From Steinernema hermaphroditum (taxonomy: Eukaryota; Nematoda; Chromadorea; Rhabditida; Steinernematidae), in NCBI GenBank assembly GCA_030435675.1, contig CM059621.1, positions 3,224,001-3,288,000 of the forward strand: a DNA stretch of 64,000 bases. Direction: 5' to 3'. Within the stretch, counting starts at the first letter, position 1, and every line of letters begins with the position of its first letter. Positions 11,257 through 22,619 of this stretch are shown in pieces. A program made the position numbers and the translations under genes. The notes under the pieces are model-generated. The model saw only the letters and a list, made by a program, of their open reading frames with translations. It was not told the origin of the DNA and searched no databases.

Positions 11257-12292
11257 TTGGGTTGCTGCATTGAAAATGTTACAAAATTAAAATTGTAGTT
11301 TATTAACAGTAGCCTCGATCTCACTCAAGGTAGTCACCATTCGGACGAAAAACTACAGTACACTTCTCGGGCACATGCCGGATGTCGCGTTAAAAGAAAA
11401 TCCGGGGTTTTGAGTCAAAAAAATGTTTCGGTCCCATTTTCGACCTCTTTACCTTATTCTGACTGGAATTCTCTGATGTATCCATTTACGGATGAGTAAA
11501 CACGATAGTAAGATAGTCCTAAGAAGGTTCTTGATAAATAGCAAGAAAGGAATCTCTCAGCTCAATGTGGAGGGCCATTCTGGAGGTCAACTTGAAAATG
11601 TGAGATTTCAGGCGCCATTCCTAAAATGTGATTGTTTCAACATTTGGTCTCTATTTCCGAGAAGTAGAAGTGAGCTCGTGTAGTCGCCATGTGGGCTTGG
11701 TAGCTGTGTGTGATAGCTACCTATTGCATGTCCCATAGCCTGTTATAGAGTACTGTAGCACTTAACATATTGAAAACATTTGGAGTTAAGAGAACATGGT
11801 GATGTGACAATACCACACTTGCGCCCCAGACATTTGCGCCCCAAACACTGACAGCGTCTTCAGGAAAAATGTGGTGGGACCTTTCTGACGGTACCCACCG
11901 TGGTTTTCACTCCTTGTTGATACACGTAAATGTATACGATGTGTTCAAGTTTTCATATGCATGTCTAGACATCTGAGGTTGAAGCGCTACATGACCAATA
12001 CAGCGATAGGTGTATCCGGTAGAAAATGTACGTGGCTGAAGGCGGTGACCGTCTATCACACAATTAATACCATAGGAAGCCCGAACATCACTTCGCACTT
12101 CGCGATTTCGAGGTGCCAAATGCCCCATTAAGACAAAATAAACCTTCAACACTAAGAGGAATGCAATGGACAAGTCGCCCAGTTAACAGTTAACTGTGCT
12201 CACCAACGCGCCCGTCAGTTATGCTCTAGGAGTAAACATGGCGAGAACAGAAGATATTTATAATTTTTAACATTTTCAATGCAGCAACCCAA
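11257..12292. mobile_element. Mariner-TIR element 1 (1036 bp, TA target)
   Basis: The termini TTGGGTTGCTGCATTGAAAA (11257 onward) and its reverse complement (ending 12292) are inverted repeats of ~26 bp flanked by TA on both sides (11255-11256 and 12293-12294). The interior has no complete transposase. It shares blocks with element 2 at 42420-43336, including a motif near 'GACCTCTT' and an antisense ORF (11907-12173, minus). It is probably a non-autonomous or decayed Tc1/mariner-class element. Confidence 0.85.
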
Positions 12293-12846
12293 TAGAAATC
12301 GTTGTCTGGCATTCTAATGGCTATAATTAACGACAACACCTATCTAACAACACCACCTGCATCGTAGAGGTCGACTTCACAGGCTTTCATTGTCGAAATG
12401 TCTAGGTCTACCACGAGCGCTCCGTCTGCGGTCTCGCTGACTATCATTTCGACTTGCCGAAGCTCCCTCTCTGCTCCTGTGTAGTCTACAATTTAGCCAC
12501 CATTCTGTTCACTTGATGTAATAACCGCGAGCTCGTGCCTATGCCCTGTTGTAAATAAAGGTTTAATTACCCGACTGCGAGGTTCTCCACCAAGTTCAGA
12601 TTCCGCTTCCTCAAACACTTGTTACGGCGTAACAGCATCAATGTGCGCGGGTATCAGAGAGGCGAGAAGGCTAAATCCTAACGAGGCGCGTCGGTACAGC
12701 GAAATGAGCGGAATCCCATCTTTATTTTTGACTGAAGCCGTGCGGTTTGGAGTTTCGGCAGTTTCCGTAGGTAGAGCAGGCGAAAAGCTGTATTCTTTGA
12801 ACGCGCGACGGCATGGTGCAGCGGGCGAAGTGGCACCTGTTGCGTT
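12293..12846. repeat. Intergenic with a family B repeat fragment (about 12635-12795)
   Basis: The string GTGCGCGGGTATCAGAGAGGCGA near 12640 matches the family B copy at 20240. Before it, 12300-12620 is GC-richer non-coding sequence with AATAAA near 12555. It could be a decayed LTR or other repeat, but I cannot demonstrate this. Confidence 0.5.
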
Positions 12847-13148
12847 TCAGTATGTTTCACCTTTGAAAAGAACCTTCGCTTGCGTTTGTGCCCACTATGC
12901 TCTGATCAATATAGTTTCCGATATGTTCATGGAAATGATTATGGCTTCTGTTAGCAGATTAAACGACGGTACTGACGGAACAGAATGGTAGACACGCACA
13001 GAAACGGAATACATAATGAATCCGCTGTAACACTGCGCTCACTAATCCAGGATGGCAACAACAAACAAGAAACGTGGCAAATAAGTGGGTACTCGTGGAA
13101 CGACTATAAAACGGAGCTCCCGATACAGATAGCAGCGCAGGCACAGTC

Positions 13149-15980
13149 ATGTGTTGTCGTGGTGTGGTTCTGGCCTTCTCCGTCGCTCTGCTCTTCCTCG
13201 GTTCTGGTAAGATTTGGAAACCATGTAAGGCACCCTAATGTTTTGCGTTTAGTGGAAGCAGGATCGGGATCGCAGGAGAGTCGGGACAAGTTCAGCAAAC
13301 GCGGTTCTTGTGTGAAAAAGGATCAAAACGGAGATTGTCCCCTAAAGGAGGGCCTCCACAATGCCAGCCTACAGCTGTCCGGTTCCGATCTAGTCAATTT
13401 CAACGTGGTCGTCGATCAGGTCAACGAAATCCTCTCAAACGCTTCCCTGACGGACGATGAGCAGATTTCGGCCTGTGGATACCTGCTCCTCATCTTCTTC
13501 AAGCAGTACCAGTCGATCGCTTTGGAGATTCAGTTCTTCCAGATCGTTGGCTTTGGCAGTTTCAACGATTTCTGCGATGTCGCGCAGCAAGTCGACGGCG
13601 AACAAACCGAGGGCCTGCTTTTTGTGGGCAGTGATGGCGACTGCGACGTCACGCGGGCCCTGAAGCACAAGTGTGCCGCCGCATCCAGTGGTATGCAGCT
13701 GCATGAATGCCAGTGGCTTGTATCGCAGATCCATTCTGTCATAATCGGTTCCGACGACGTCCACTACAAACATGTGCTCATCGAAGAAGTGTTCCAAGAC
13801 TTTGAGGCGCAGTTTGGCGCTGCCGACTTCGAGGCTTTCTCGGAGATTCAGATCACCTCGTTCGGATTCCTTGGCCAGTTCCGCCGCGTCTGCAAGCAGT
13901 TCCACCGCCTCGCCAACATCCACAATCTCTTTATGGGTGGCAACAACTGTGCCTTCCTGCAAGGCATCAACGCCTCCGCACAGGACTCGAACGCCCCATG
14001 GAGTCGCTCCGAGCGCACTCAGCTGCTTGACTTCATTTCAAACCTGCAGATCGTCATGAATGACAACACCTTGGCCGACTTCGACAAGATGAGGGCATGT
14101 GTGCACTCTTTCAGACAATTCCTGCTCACCTTCGAATTCATGGAAGCTCGTATGCGCATCGTGATCAGCGTTGGCTCTCAGTTCAACTTTGGCTCCTTTG
14201 GTGACTTCTTCGACTGCTTCTCCTTCGTAAGTCTGCTCTTGAATATCCATCTCACTTGACCGCTCTAGATGTCCGTTATTCAACCTGGTGTCACCGGAGT
14301 TCCCGGTGCTCCCGTCTCTGGAGCCACCCAAATTTCCGGTGCAACAACTGCCGCATCCTCGCAGAGCGTGACCCAAATGTCCTCCTCAGTTACCCAGCTT
14401 CGCACTCAGTCCGTGTCGCCCGGAACTCCTTCATCGGAAGCCATTGGCAGATTCCAAACTGCCCTGACCCTCGTCGACTGCAGTCACGGCGGCGCTGCTG
14501 GCACCCTCCTCATCCAAGGCCTTCTGAACATGGCGTCTAGCCTCAGCGGGTCCGACCAAACTGACTGGATCACCGAAGTGCAGTTCGTACGCGACAACAT
14601 CGTGTGCAACGTCTCCCTCAGCTCTCAGCAACAGCTCGTCTTCTCCACCTACCACATTAAAGACTTCTGCAAAGGTCACCTATCTATCAAAAAGATCGTA
14701 CGGTATCTCTTCATCAGCAGCTGGGGCATGCTCAACGATCTCTTCAATGTCGCCATCGAGGTATTTGTGAATATTCTCGAAATATCTACATCAGCCGATT
14801 CAGTTTAACGGACAATCGTGTCAGTCTGTGCTCGTCTTCAGCGGCGGAGAATGTCAGCTCACCTCTTCCATCGAATCTGCCATCTCGTCCTTCAGCCTCA
14901 CAGTCCAGCAGCAGTCTGACTGTAACGCCCTCGTCGCCGACATCAAATCGATCGCAAGCAGCTCGTCGCTCAGCTCTTCCCAAATTTTGGAGGAGCTCGA
15001 GATCCGATTCCAATCTTTCTTCAAGAGTCACCCAGAACTGGAAGATCAGTTCGCAAACATCAATATCGGTTCCTGGGGAGCTTTCAAGATGTTCCGGGAC
15101 GTGTCATTGGAAGTAGGTGCTTGTTAGCTTTCACGAACTAAGCTATTTGTGCAGTGGTTCCGCTTCTCGCACTTCGAACACCTCTTCTCTGCTCGAGCCG
15201 GACAGTCGCAGTGCATCATGGCAAACGATATGACGAATGACTGCAGCAACTCGAGCTATGGCCTCACGCGCGCTGAACAGACCTCCACTCTTGACTTGAT
15301 CTCCAATATCCAGGCGCACTCGCAGCAGCCTGGAGTCGCTATGACAATCGCACAGAACATCGTCATTGACTGGAAGCAGTTCCTCAAGATCAACAACTTC
15401 CTCTTCGCCAGTATCCGCGAGTTCTCCATCTTCCTGGAAGTCATCTTCGGCAGCTTCGGTGACTTCCTCGACTGCTTTGACATCGTATATTTCTGTGTAT
15501 AGTTCTCAGCTTTCCGTTTTATTTAGATGTGTGTCCTCAACCCCAGCGGAACCGAAGTGCCTTCGCTGCCTCCCATGACTACTCCTATGCCACCCACAAC
15601 GACCATGATGACTGGAAACTGTGCTACTGCGGGCCCACTCTTCCAACTCAACAACAACCACTCCATTGTGGTGAGGCCTACCTCACCGCCTTTCCTTCCA
15701 AAACCCTCTTCAGGTGGATAGTCTCTACACCGACTGTAACAGCTACAACGGAACCCAGTGCGTCAACTTCAAGCCCTACATCCTTAAGATCGACAACAGC
15801 GTCGTTCGCAACACCACGCTCACCACCGACGTCCAGCGAATTAATGCCTTCGCCTACATCATCACACAGTATTGCGGTACCAACTCTCTCCGTCTCTTCT
15901 GGGTGATGAACTCGCAAATGAGCAATGGATGGGGCTCCGTCCAGCAGCTGTGCAACTGCAATGGAACCATGTCTGGCTAA
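13149..15980 (+). CDS. Secreted multi-repeat protein, copy 3
   Basis: Model: exons 13149-13206, 13253-14226, 14269-14760, 14825-15112, 15155-15484, 15527-15670 and 15714-15980; 850 aa. Every exon and intron boundary is offset from copy 1 by exactly 12952, so no indel has accumulated over 2.8 kb including introns, while base substitutions are scattered. Amino-acid changes are mostly conservative (for example Ile/Val and Leu/Val exchanges), suggesting selection on the protein. The TATA box is at 13105-13111 and AATAAA at 16104-16109. It has the signal peptide and six-module design of copy 1. Similarity to copy 2 extends upstream to ~12847 and ends after ~16147, before the family A repeat found in the palindrome arms. 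Confidence 0.88.
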
Positions 15981-16159
15981 ATGCGGCAGGTCCGCGGCCC
16001 TGCCCATAACACCACGACTAATTGTGGCAGGCCCACAATCATCATTATTTGTTTTTCTTCCTCGGGATGGGATAAATTACTATGCATCTAAAATGTTGAG
16101 ACAAATAAATTTTGTCTTGCGAAAGCGCGTTTCCGAGCAGTAACTTTACTGAACAGTCA

Positions 16160-16560
16160 ATCCGTACAACTTGTTAGTTATTCGTAACACTTTCTGGATT
16201 AGAACTAATTCTTGTGCACAATATCATGCAGTAATGCCATCGTATCGGGACAAGAAAGGAGGCCCAATTGGGTCGAGAAAATCCGAGCACCACAAATGCA
16301 ATCTAGCCTAGCGCATGAAGCATCAAGTTCTGCAATCTTCAGATAGAGAGATTGTCATCAGTTGAGGCACGTGTGCTCTGTTATTTTATAGACGTGGAGA
16401 CATTTTTACTTAGTCGGTGGGCAAAGTTCTTTGCGTCGCAAACACAGAAAACAAGTTCTAATTATTGCATAACATCTTCCAGCAGTCACATGGACTGTGT
16501 ACTGGCAAAACACGGTGAATCAGTCCTCCAGTTGTTCTGCTAGCGCAATCGATTGTTGTC
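16160..16560. other. Intergenic, nothing recognised
   Basis: No supported ORF or repeat. Homology to the other secreted-protein loci has ended by 16147. Confidence 0.4.
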
Positions 16561-16567
16561 AACGAAG

Positions 16568-17205
16568 ATGTCGGAATCTGACAACTGCTGTTTCGGCCTC
16601 GTGACTATCAAGGTTCGATCGGTTTAATGACCGTCCATGTAGTGCCTTTGATAACTTTAGACGGCGACACTTGTTCTAGGATGTTTCATGATTTTAGCGG
16701 GAGTTTTTGACTACTTTTGGGTAGCTCACGGAACTGCACAAGATGAGATTTTCGTTTTACTATGCGTCATGTTCATCGACATTATGGTGGTAGTTGTCGG
16801 CGGAACGACAATTCTATTCGCGATCAGGCAGCGCTTCGCATGGCTATGGCCGGTTATCGTGCTCCAGGTATACTTTCGCTCATTACATTCAAGTTATGTT
16901 TTCTGCATAGTATACGATTATGATCTGCATTGGTATATTCATAGCTACTGTTGTATTTACTGCTATTTTCTATATTCGAGTAGCGAAGATTCTTGGTCTG
17001 ATCGCTCCCAACGACAACGTATATCGTAAATGCAGTAAGAGACGCTTCAATAAATAAGTGTGAGATTTTAGAAGACACCATCGAAAGCGTATATTCCGCA
17101 ACTGCTGTTCATGTCATTGTGACTACCGCGATACCTCTGTGTTACCTAAGAATTCTGGATAAAATGGAGGCAAAGGTGATTAAAGATACGATCGCGGCCA
17201 GCTGA
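16568..17205 (+). CDS. LAPTM-like four-TM membrane protein, paralogue
   Basis: Model: exons 16568-16612, 16661-16867, 16911-17034 and 17072-17205; 169 aa. The N-terminus SDNCCFGLVTIKTATLVLGC aligns with the Cys-rich, TM1-leading motif of the gene at 10224-10856, though the usual His-x-Arg is replaced (Val-Thr-Ile-Lys). Four hydrophobic stretches follow. The last exon supplies TM4 and a Lys/Asp-rich tail. Intron 3 is only 37 bp. If it were retained, a stop at 17055 would give a 132-aa product lacking TM4, so the spliced form is preferred. It is convergent with the uncertain gene at 17332-17600. Confidence 0.7.
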
Positions 17206-17331
17206 ATTTCAATAACATCATTCTCAAATCAACGTTTTATTATTATTGAAAGCAAATAAATATTAAGAGAGCAATGTATATCTGAGTGTTGTGGCGTCAC
17301 ATCGATTGCGCAATCGTCAAACACATACCCA

Positions 17332-17811
17332 TCAGTCAGGAGTGTTCCTAGAGTATGGGAGAACCGGCACCGGCACACCGTTATCGTCTATGAAGCCACT
17401 GTACTGGCGATTGTATAGTGGTCTCCCTCTTATGGATCCGATTACTTCGCGGTGCCGATGGTATTCCGGATGAGTGATGCTAGGTGTGAGCACAGAGTCC
17501 ACTTCTTGTCGTCTTAAATGTTCCCTCTCGGCTTTGATGATGTTTTCGTATATTTCCGAAAGCGTCAGTGCGTAAGCTGGGTGCCTTTCACAGTTTAAGT
17601 CTTTGATCATAAAACTTACTAAATGAAATAATACAAACAAATGGTAAGAGCCGCATTGGAAGCAGGAGCATATTGCCGTGAAAAGCGACTGACTGAAAAA
17701 ACGCTGATGAGGCTTACCATATGATGCAAGGCACATATGACTGACGCCCAGGACAGGCAGCCTGCTAGAGGCGTATGTTGTGTAAGAACAGAAATAAGTG
17801 AATAAACACAC
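17332..17811 (-). CDS. Uncertain ORF, possibly the 3' exon of a gene
   Basis: The 159-codon ORF has a hydrophobic, cysteine-rich first half that may be intronic read-through, and a polar second half (17332-17610) that looks like real coding sequence, rich in Glu, Arg, His, Pro and Tyr. A plausible 3' splice site (TTTCATTTAG) precedes the polar part near 17620, and a poly(A) signal (TTTATT on plus, near 17234) follows. Upstream exons were not found. The product is unrecognised. It may be a terminal exon left by a truncated gene. Confidence 0.3.
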   Translation of the reverse strand: MCLFTYFCSYTTYASSRLPVLGVSHMCLASYGKPHQRFFSQSLFTAICSCFQCGSYHLFVLFHLVSFMIKDLNCERHPAYALTLSEIYENIIKAEREHLRRQEVDSVLTPSITHPEYHRHREVIGSIRGRPLYNRQYSGFIDDNGVPVPVLPYSRNTPD

Positions 17812-18018
17812 TAATGATGATTAATTAATCGACCAGCAATTTTGATCGGTAAATAATAGTCCCGCGAAGTTAATCAAAAACTATTAAGTAACGAAGAAAC
17901 TCCAGCTGTCCAACTCCAATCCTCACAATTATTTGCATGCTCATTGTTTATTCTTAGGTGTTATTCAAATTGGACAATTCGAGATTGTCAGAATGACGCG
18001 TATTCATTCACGCGCCAT

Positions 18019-19386
18019 TTAGTATCCTCCACAGGTGAGCAACTGAGCGTAGGTGCCCCAGCTGCCGATCATGATGCCGTTGAGATAGGAGATACGGGCG
18101 GTGTTGGTGCCCTCGTAGGTCTTGATAGTGTAGGTGATTTGCTGGATCTGCTGGGTGGTCGTCAGCGTGCTGTTCATGATGATAGTGTTCTGGATACGAG
18201 TGAGGTACGGGCGCCAGTTGGTAGCCTGAGTGCCGGGGTTGTTGTTCAGGTACTGGTTGGACGAGTCGTAGAAGATGGTCTCGTTGCCGTTGAAGACCTT
18301 GATGACCTGAGACAAGGTAGCGCAGTTGCCCAGCATGGGGGTGGTGGTTGGAGCCTTTGTTGTGGGGGCAGCCGTCGGCGCGAAGACCACGGACTAAAAG
18401 GACATTACTGGGGTGTTGCAAGTGCAATAACTTACGAAGTCATAGGCGTTGATCAGGTCCTGGAATGTGCCGAAACCGAACTCGGTTCCGATGGGGAACG
18501 AGCCGAGAACGGACTGCAGGTAGGGGGCGATCAACATCAACTGCTGGTACGCAGCCACGATGGCGGCGATCTTGTCGTTGGTGCTCAGCGAGGCGTTGCT
18601 GGAGATCGCTTGGATGTCGTTGATGAAGTCCAGCAGGAGGGTCTTCTCGCTTCGGGTGAGGTTGTAAGCGGGGTTGTTGACGTCGTTGGTCAGGTCGACG
18701 ACCAAGCGGCTCTGGGTCTGTCCGGCGTCGATGACGAAGAGCTGACCGAAGTTGTCGATGCGGAAGTGCTGCAAACCTATGAGATCAGTAGCACTTCCAT
18801 ACAGCATACCTGGTCGGCAACGTTCAGGAAGTCTCCGATTGAGCCGAAGCCGGGGATCTTGATGCCGCGGATGGATGCTGCCCAAGCAGGGTGCTGCTTG
18901 AAGAAGTCGGCGAAGATGGAAGACAGGTTCGCCATCTGCTGATCATAGCTGAGAGCGGTGTTGTTGAGAACACCGTGGATCTCAGGAAAGAAGTTCCTGG
19001 AAGAGGTCGCTGAAGCTGCCCCAGTTTCCAATGGACGAGTAGAGGAACATCTGCTGCACATCAGGGAACTTCTGGAAGTAGGCCTGGATCTCCGAGGCGC
19101 AGGCAACGATGACTTCGTCCGCGGTGAACGAAGCGTTGTTGGCCGTCGCGTTGCAGTCCTCGACCACCCAGTTCCACTCAACAGCCTCTTCGCCGGTGAG
19201 TTGCGATGAGATGTTGACCAGAGCGGAGACCAGCATGCTGTCGCCGTTGCCCCAGTAGCCGACAAGCTCTGGAGCTAAAGCCGCCTGCTGTGCAGGTCCC
19301 ATTGCCTGTCCGGAGATGCCAGTGAGGACGGGCAAGGTGGCGAGGATGGCACAAAGCCAAGCAGATTGACCTCCGACAGCGAGCAT
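18019..19386 (-). CDS. Shorter secreted multi-repeat protein (paralogue), with apparent frameshift
   Basis: Model: complement of 18019-18393, 18436-18768 and 18810-19386, about 427 aa if the frame break is ignored. It has a signal peptide (MLAVGGQSAWLCAILATLPV), NxS/T sequons, closing motifs such as GNWGSFSDLF and GFGSIGDFL, and a Pro/Thr-rich linker. All of these match the modules of copies 1-3. Both introns coincide with introns 4 and 5 of copy 1; intron 6 of copy 1 is absent. Within exon 1 the frame changes near 18984: the upstream frame ends at a TGA (18982-18984), and coding similarity continues one base out of register. The exon length (577) is also one base off. It is therefore either a recent pseudogene or a sequence error. 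Confidence 0.72.
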
Positions 19387-19389
19387 GAT

Positions 19390-20820
19390 GTTCCAGAACC
19401 GAGACGAGAAGAGGGATCGCTCCAACCGAACCCGCTGTCGGATCTGTGGCTGCGGCACTCTTTTGTATTGCTCGAAATGGGGCCATTCTGCCGACGTGTA
19501 ATCCTTTTGGAAGCCGTGGACAGCTTCATTATCATACTGTTTTGACTGTATAGCGATGGTTGGAAACGGAATACCGGAACAACGTGGCAAACATTACCAT
19601 ATTATAATGTGTCGCTCTGGCTGCCGGCGAAAAAAAAAGCTGGAGACTTTAAACAAAGAAAAGCTCTGCACAGACCAATCAGCTCACGTTTATTAACCAA
19701 GTATAGTATTAACCAAGTGACCAAGTACTTTGCAAGAAGTAGATCTTCTCGCGCAATGACAGGACCCGCTTGAGGTAACAGGATCGGCGCGTAGAATATG
19801 TTTGCTTCGTGTTCGCCAGCAATGTTCAGTTCTTGCTTTGGGTGATTTCTTATCATCCTTTACGATGAGTGTTCCACTTTGTGGAAGCTGAAAACGTATT
19901 ATAACTATGACCGTGTACTTTAGAGGATTTTGCCATATTTCAATTCCTTTCCGTAACATTGATTGTCTTTCTCTGTTCGTTCTTTCTGTCTACCTTTGAT
20001 AGATGTTGTTACCGACTTGTTTTCTTCTTCTAGAGACTCAGTTTCTTGAAAGCCTGGCTGTCACCATTGCCGATTAAATTACGACTTAATCTGTTTCACG
20101 AGTTTCACGAGTTTATTTCTCGTATCAAAGGCTTACGCCTTGCGAGACGTTATATATATTCACAAGAAACACATTATCACTCCGTAGTCGCCGGTCTTCT
20201 TCTGACTTCGGCACATCAGAGTAGAGCACGGCGATCCCATTAGTGTGCGCGGGCATCAGAGAGGCGAAGAGCTGATTCCGGAGACGGTGGAGCACAGCAA
20301 ACCCATCTTCAGCTCAGGTGGCGGCGCGGACGTCGGAGTTGAGGAGCTTCTTCGGCGGCTTCCGCGGGCGGCACGAGTGAAGAACAGGCATGCAGGCGAA
20401 ACGCGTTGTCGGAGCATAACAGGCGAACCGGGAACCATCAGGGCAGCTGGCGACGCGGACTTCGGAATTGTGGCGGTTCTTCGGCTTCTCTGGCGGCGCG
20501 AGTGGAGTCGGGCGGCAGTGACGGGCTTCTTGGCAAGACGGTGGAACTACGGCTCCCTGGTATTCCAGGCCTTCTGGGAGCCGGGGCGATCATTGCGCCA
20601 ACAACGACGGCCGAGAACGACCGCTCACTCAACTCAATCGGCTCAGACTTAATCTGTTTGATTGTTTAATTGCTTGTTGTGTGCTTCACGTAATATGGCT
20701 AACAACATTGTCATAAATAAAGTTACGAATATGTCGTTGAGTTACACGACCACTCGTTTCAACAACGCTGTCGACAGCTTTGTTTTAGTTCCTCGAGACG
20801 AGCTCTCAGCTATAGGAACA
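19390..20820. repeat. Intergenic with a long family B repeat (about 20085-20665)
   Basis: Family B starts near TTTCACGAGTTTATTTCTCG (also at 53360) and contains GATCCCATTAGTGTGCGCGGGC (also near 12640 and 41930). It ends near CGAGAACGACCGCTCACT (reverse complement near 26780 and 33240). ORFs inside it on both strands are not conserved among copies. 19600-20080 holds nothing recognised. Confidence 0.6.
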
Positions 20821-20822
20821 CA

Positions 20823-22619
20823 ATGAATTCTTCGAATTTTGTCTACGGTAGCGAACTCCAAGGTCGAGGCTACGCTACAAACACCGACTTAGTTTTCGGT
20901 TGGTTTACCACTGTAGTATGTTGTTCGCTTCTGTAAAAAGAAGGCTGTTCTTCTTTGTCTAGATTGGTGTTGTGGCTTTTTTCGGCGGTCTTCTCAATTT
21001 CTACCTCATCAAAAATGTGAAGACGTTCCACAGTGCGTTTGGCTTCTTTTGGGGCGCACGGACGGTCGGAGAGATTGGAAGCGACTTTGTTTATGGAGTG
21101 TACACAGGACCCTTGACCATAATGTGAGTTTGGCAGGTTCATCGGGATATCGGAACACTTTTCCCCAAAAAACAAGTGTCACACCTTAGACTACTCGTGA
21201 CAAACCCCTTTGAAGGCCTCTATTATGAGCACCATAGGAAAAAATGTGAGAGATGTTCGTTTTCTCTGTCAGTTTGTGCTCTCTTTGTTCCAATTTTTAA
21301 AGTGTTGCGCAGTGCCAGAATCCAATTGTGAAAGCTTAACTTTACAGTATAGACTAAGGGCTCCAGCGAGTTCGTTTTAAAATTTTCCGTAGAATTCTAA
21401 GCAGTTTATGTATTCAGTCAAACGACTAACATCCCACCCGATCTGAGCGTCTTCGCTTATCACTTCGCTTTCGTCTTCACCTACATACAGTGTGTCATGC
21501 ACTGGGCTGTATCGCTGAACCGTCTTATAGCTGTATGCTTTCCTATCCACTACAGGAAGATATTCAACAAGAAATTGTGCATCGCTGTCGTCGTTGGCAT
21601 ATGCGTTAAGGCTCTTCTGATCATCGTCCTATATTTTAGTAAGTTTAGTACGATCTATGTGCACTTGAGATGTTTGACGGCTCGGCTGTATGATTGGCTG
21701 AGTCGGCTAAACCCGTTCCGTTCCGTTAGCTGATCCGAGAGAGCACGGATAAACGGAGAAAGTGGGTGTGCCTCTCCGCTAAACGGCTGACGGAACTTGT
21801 CTCTTTTTATCTGCGACCTCTCACACAGACGGACAGAGGCGAACGAATTCAGTTGGAGTGGCATTGAGTGGAAGGCCGGCAAATTACGTGATTCAAAGGC
21901 TGACGGATCACCTGACTGGCTAGCCGATCCGTTCCAGTCGGCTGGCGTACATCTCTGATGAGTACAAAGTGTTCTTTCCAGTTTTCCCATGCAACCATAT
22001 CGGTTACGGACCGCGCTTTCATGAAAACGTCTTTGTGAAGTGTTCGGCAGATTTGGACAGAGATTATTCTCAAATAGCACACCTTCTCTACAAGGCCTGC
22101 TTCACCATTGCCTGTGCAGGAACTGGGGTGGTCAACCTCATCACTTTTGCGAAGATCGCACATATTCGACTGGTAAGCGTCGATGCTAAAAGTTGTAACT
22201 TTGTTTTCAGACTTCGACCATGGCGTATAATCAGAAGGAGTTTAAGAGAGACGTCAGACTCTTCACTTTGGTATGTTCCCTATACTATACCCACATACTG
22301 ATGTACCGGCCTTTCAGGGAGTAGTTCAGGATATCTGTATGACAGTTGTTGTGGCAGCGATAATCATTTGTAACAATGATGTTAATGCGCCAACGATTGG
22401 CATTATACTGAGCTATGATGGATTGGTTTTCATCTATATTATTAATACGTAGGTTAATCACGATGGTTTTCAATTTTTTTTTCTCGTAATATGTTCAGCC
22501 TGTCAATGGTGTTCTTCAATCCGGAATGTCGACGTTTCTTACTCCGGAAGGCTGGCCGTGCAAATGCCGTTTCCAGCTATACACAAAATCCGACGACCAC
22601 GCACAATGCACACACTTAA
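20823..22619 (+). CDS. Srx-like chemoreceptor 1
   Basis: Model: exons 20823-20915, 20963-21123, 21418-21638, 21982-22172, 22211-22270, 22318-22448 and 22499-22619; 325 aa, frame closed throughout. It is a seven-TM protein with the Srx pattern: 'HSAFGFFWGARTVGEIG' in TM2, 'SLNRLIAVCFPIHYRKIF' after TM3, a Cys-rich extracellular loop (FVKCSADLDRDY) and 'FFNPECRR' after TM7. Exons 2, 3 and 6 have the same lengths (161, 221, 131) as the paralogue at 31262-32822. Intron 3 is expanded to 343 bp with a GC-rich insert. The expected role is a sensory GPCR. There is no clear TATA box. Confidence 0.83.

Noticed and set aside
20245..20669. Overlapping ORFs of 64-135 codons on both strands
   Set aside because: They lie in a family B repeat and are not preserved in other copies.
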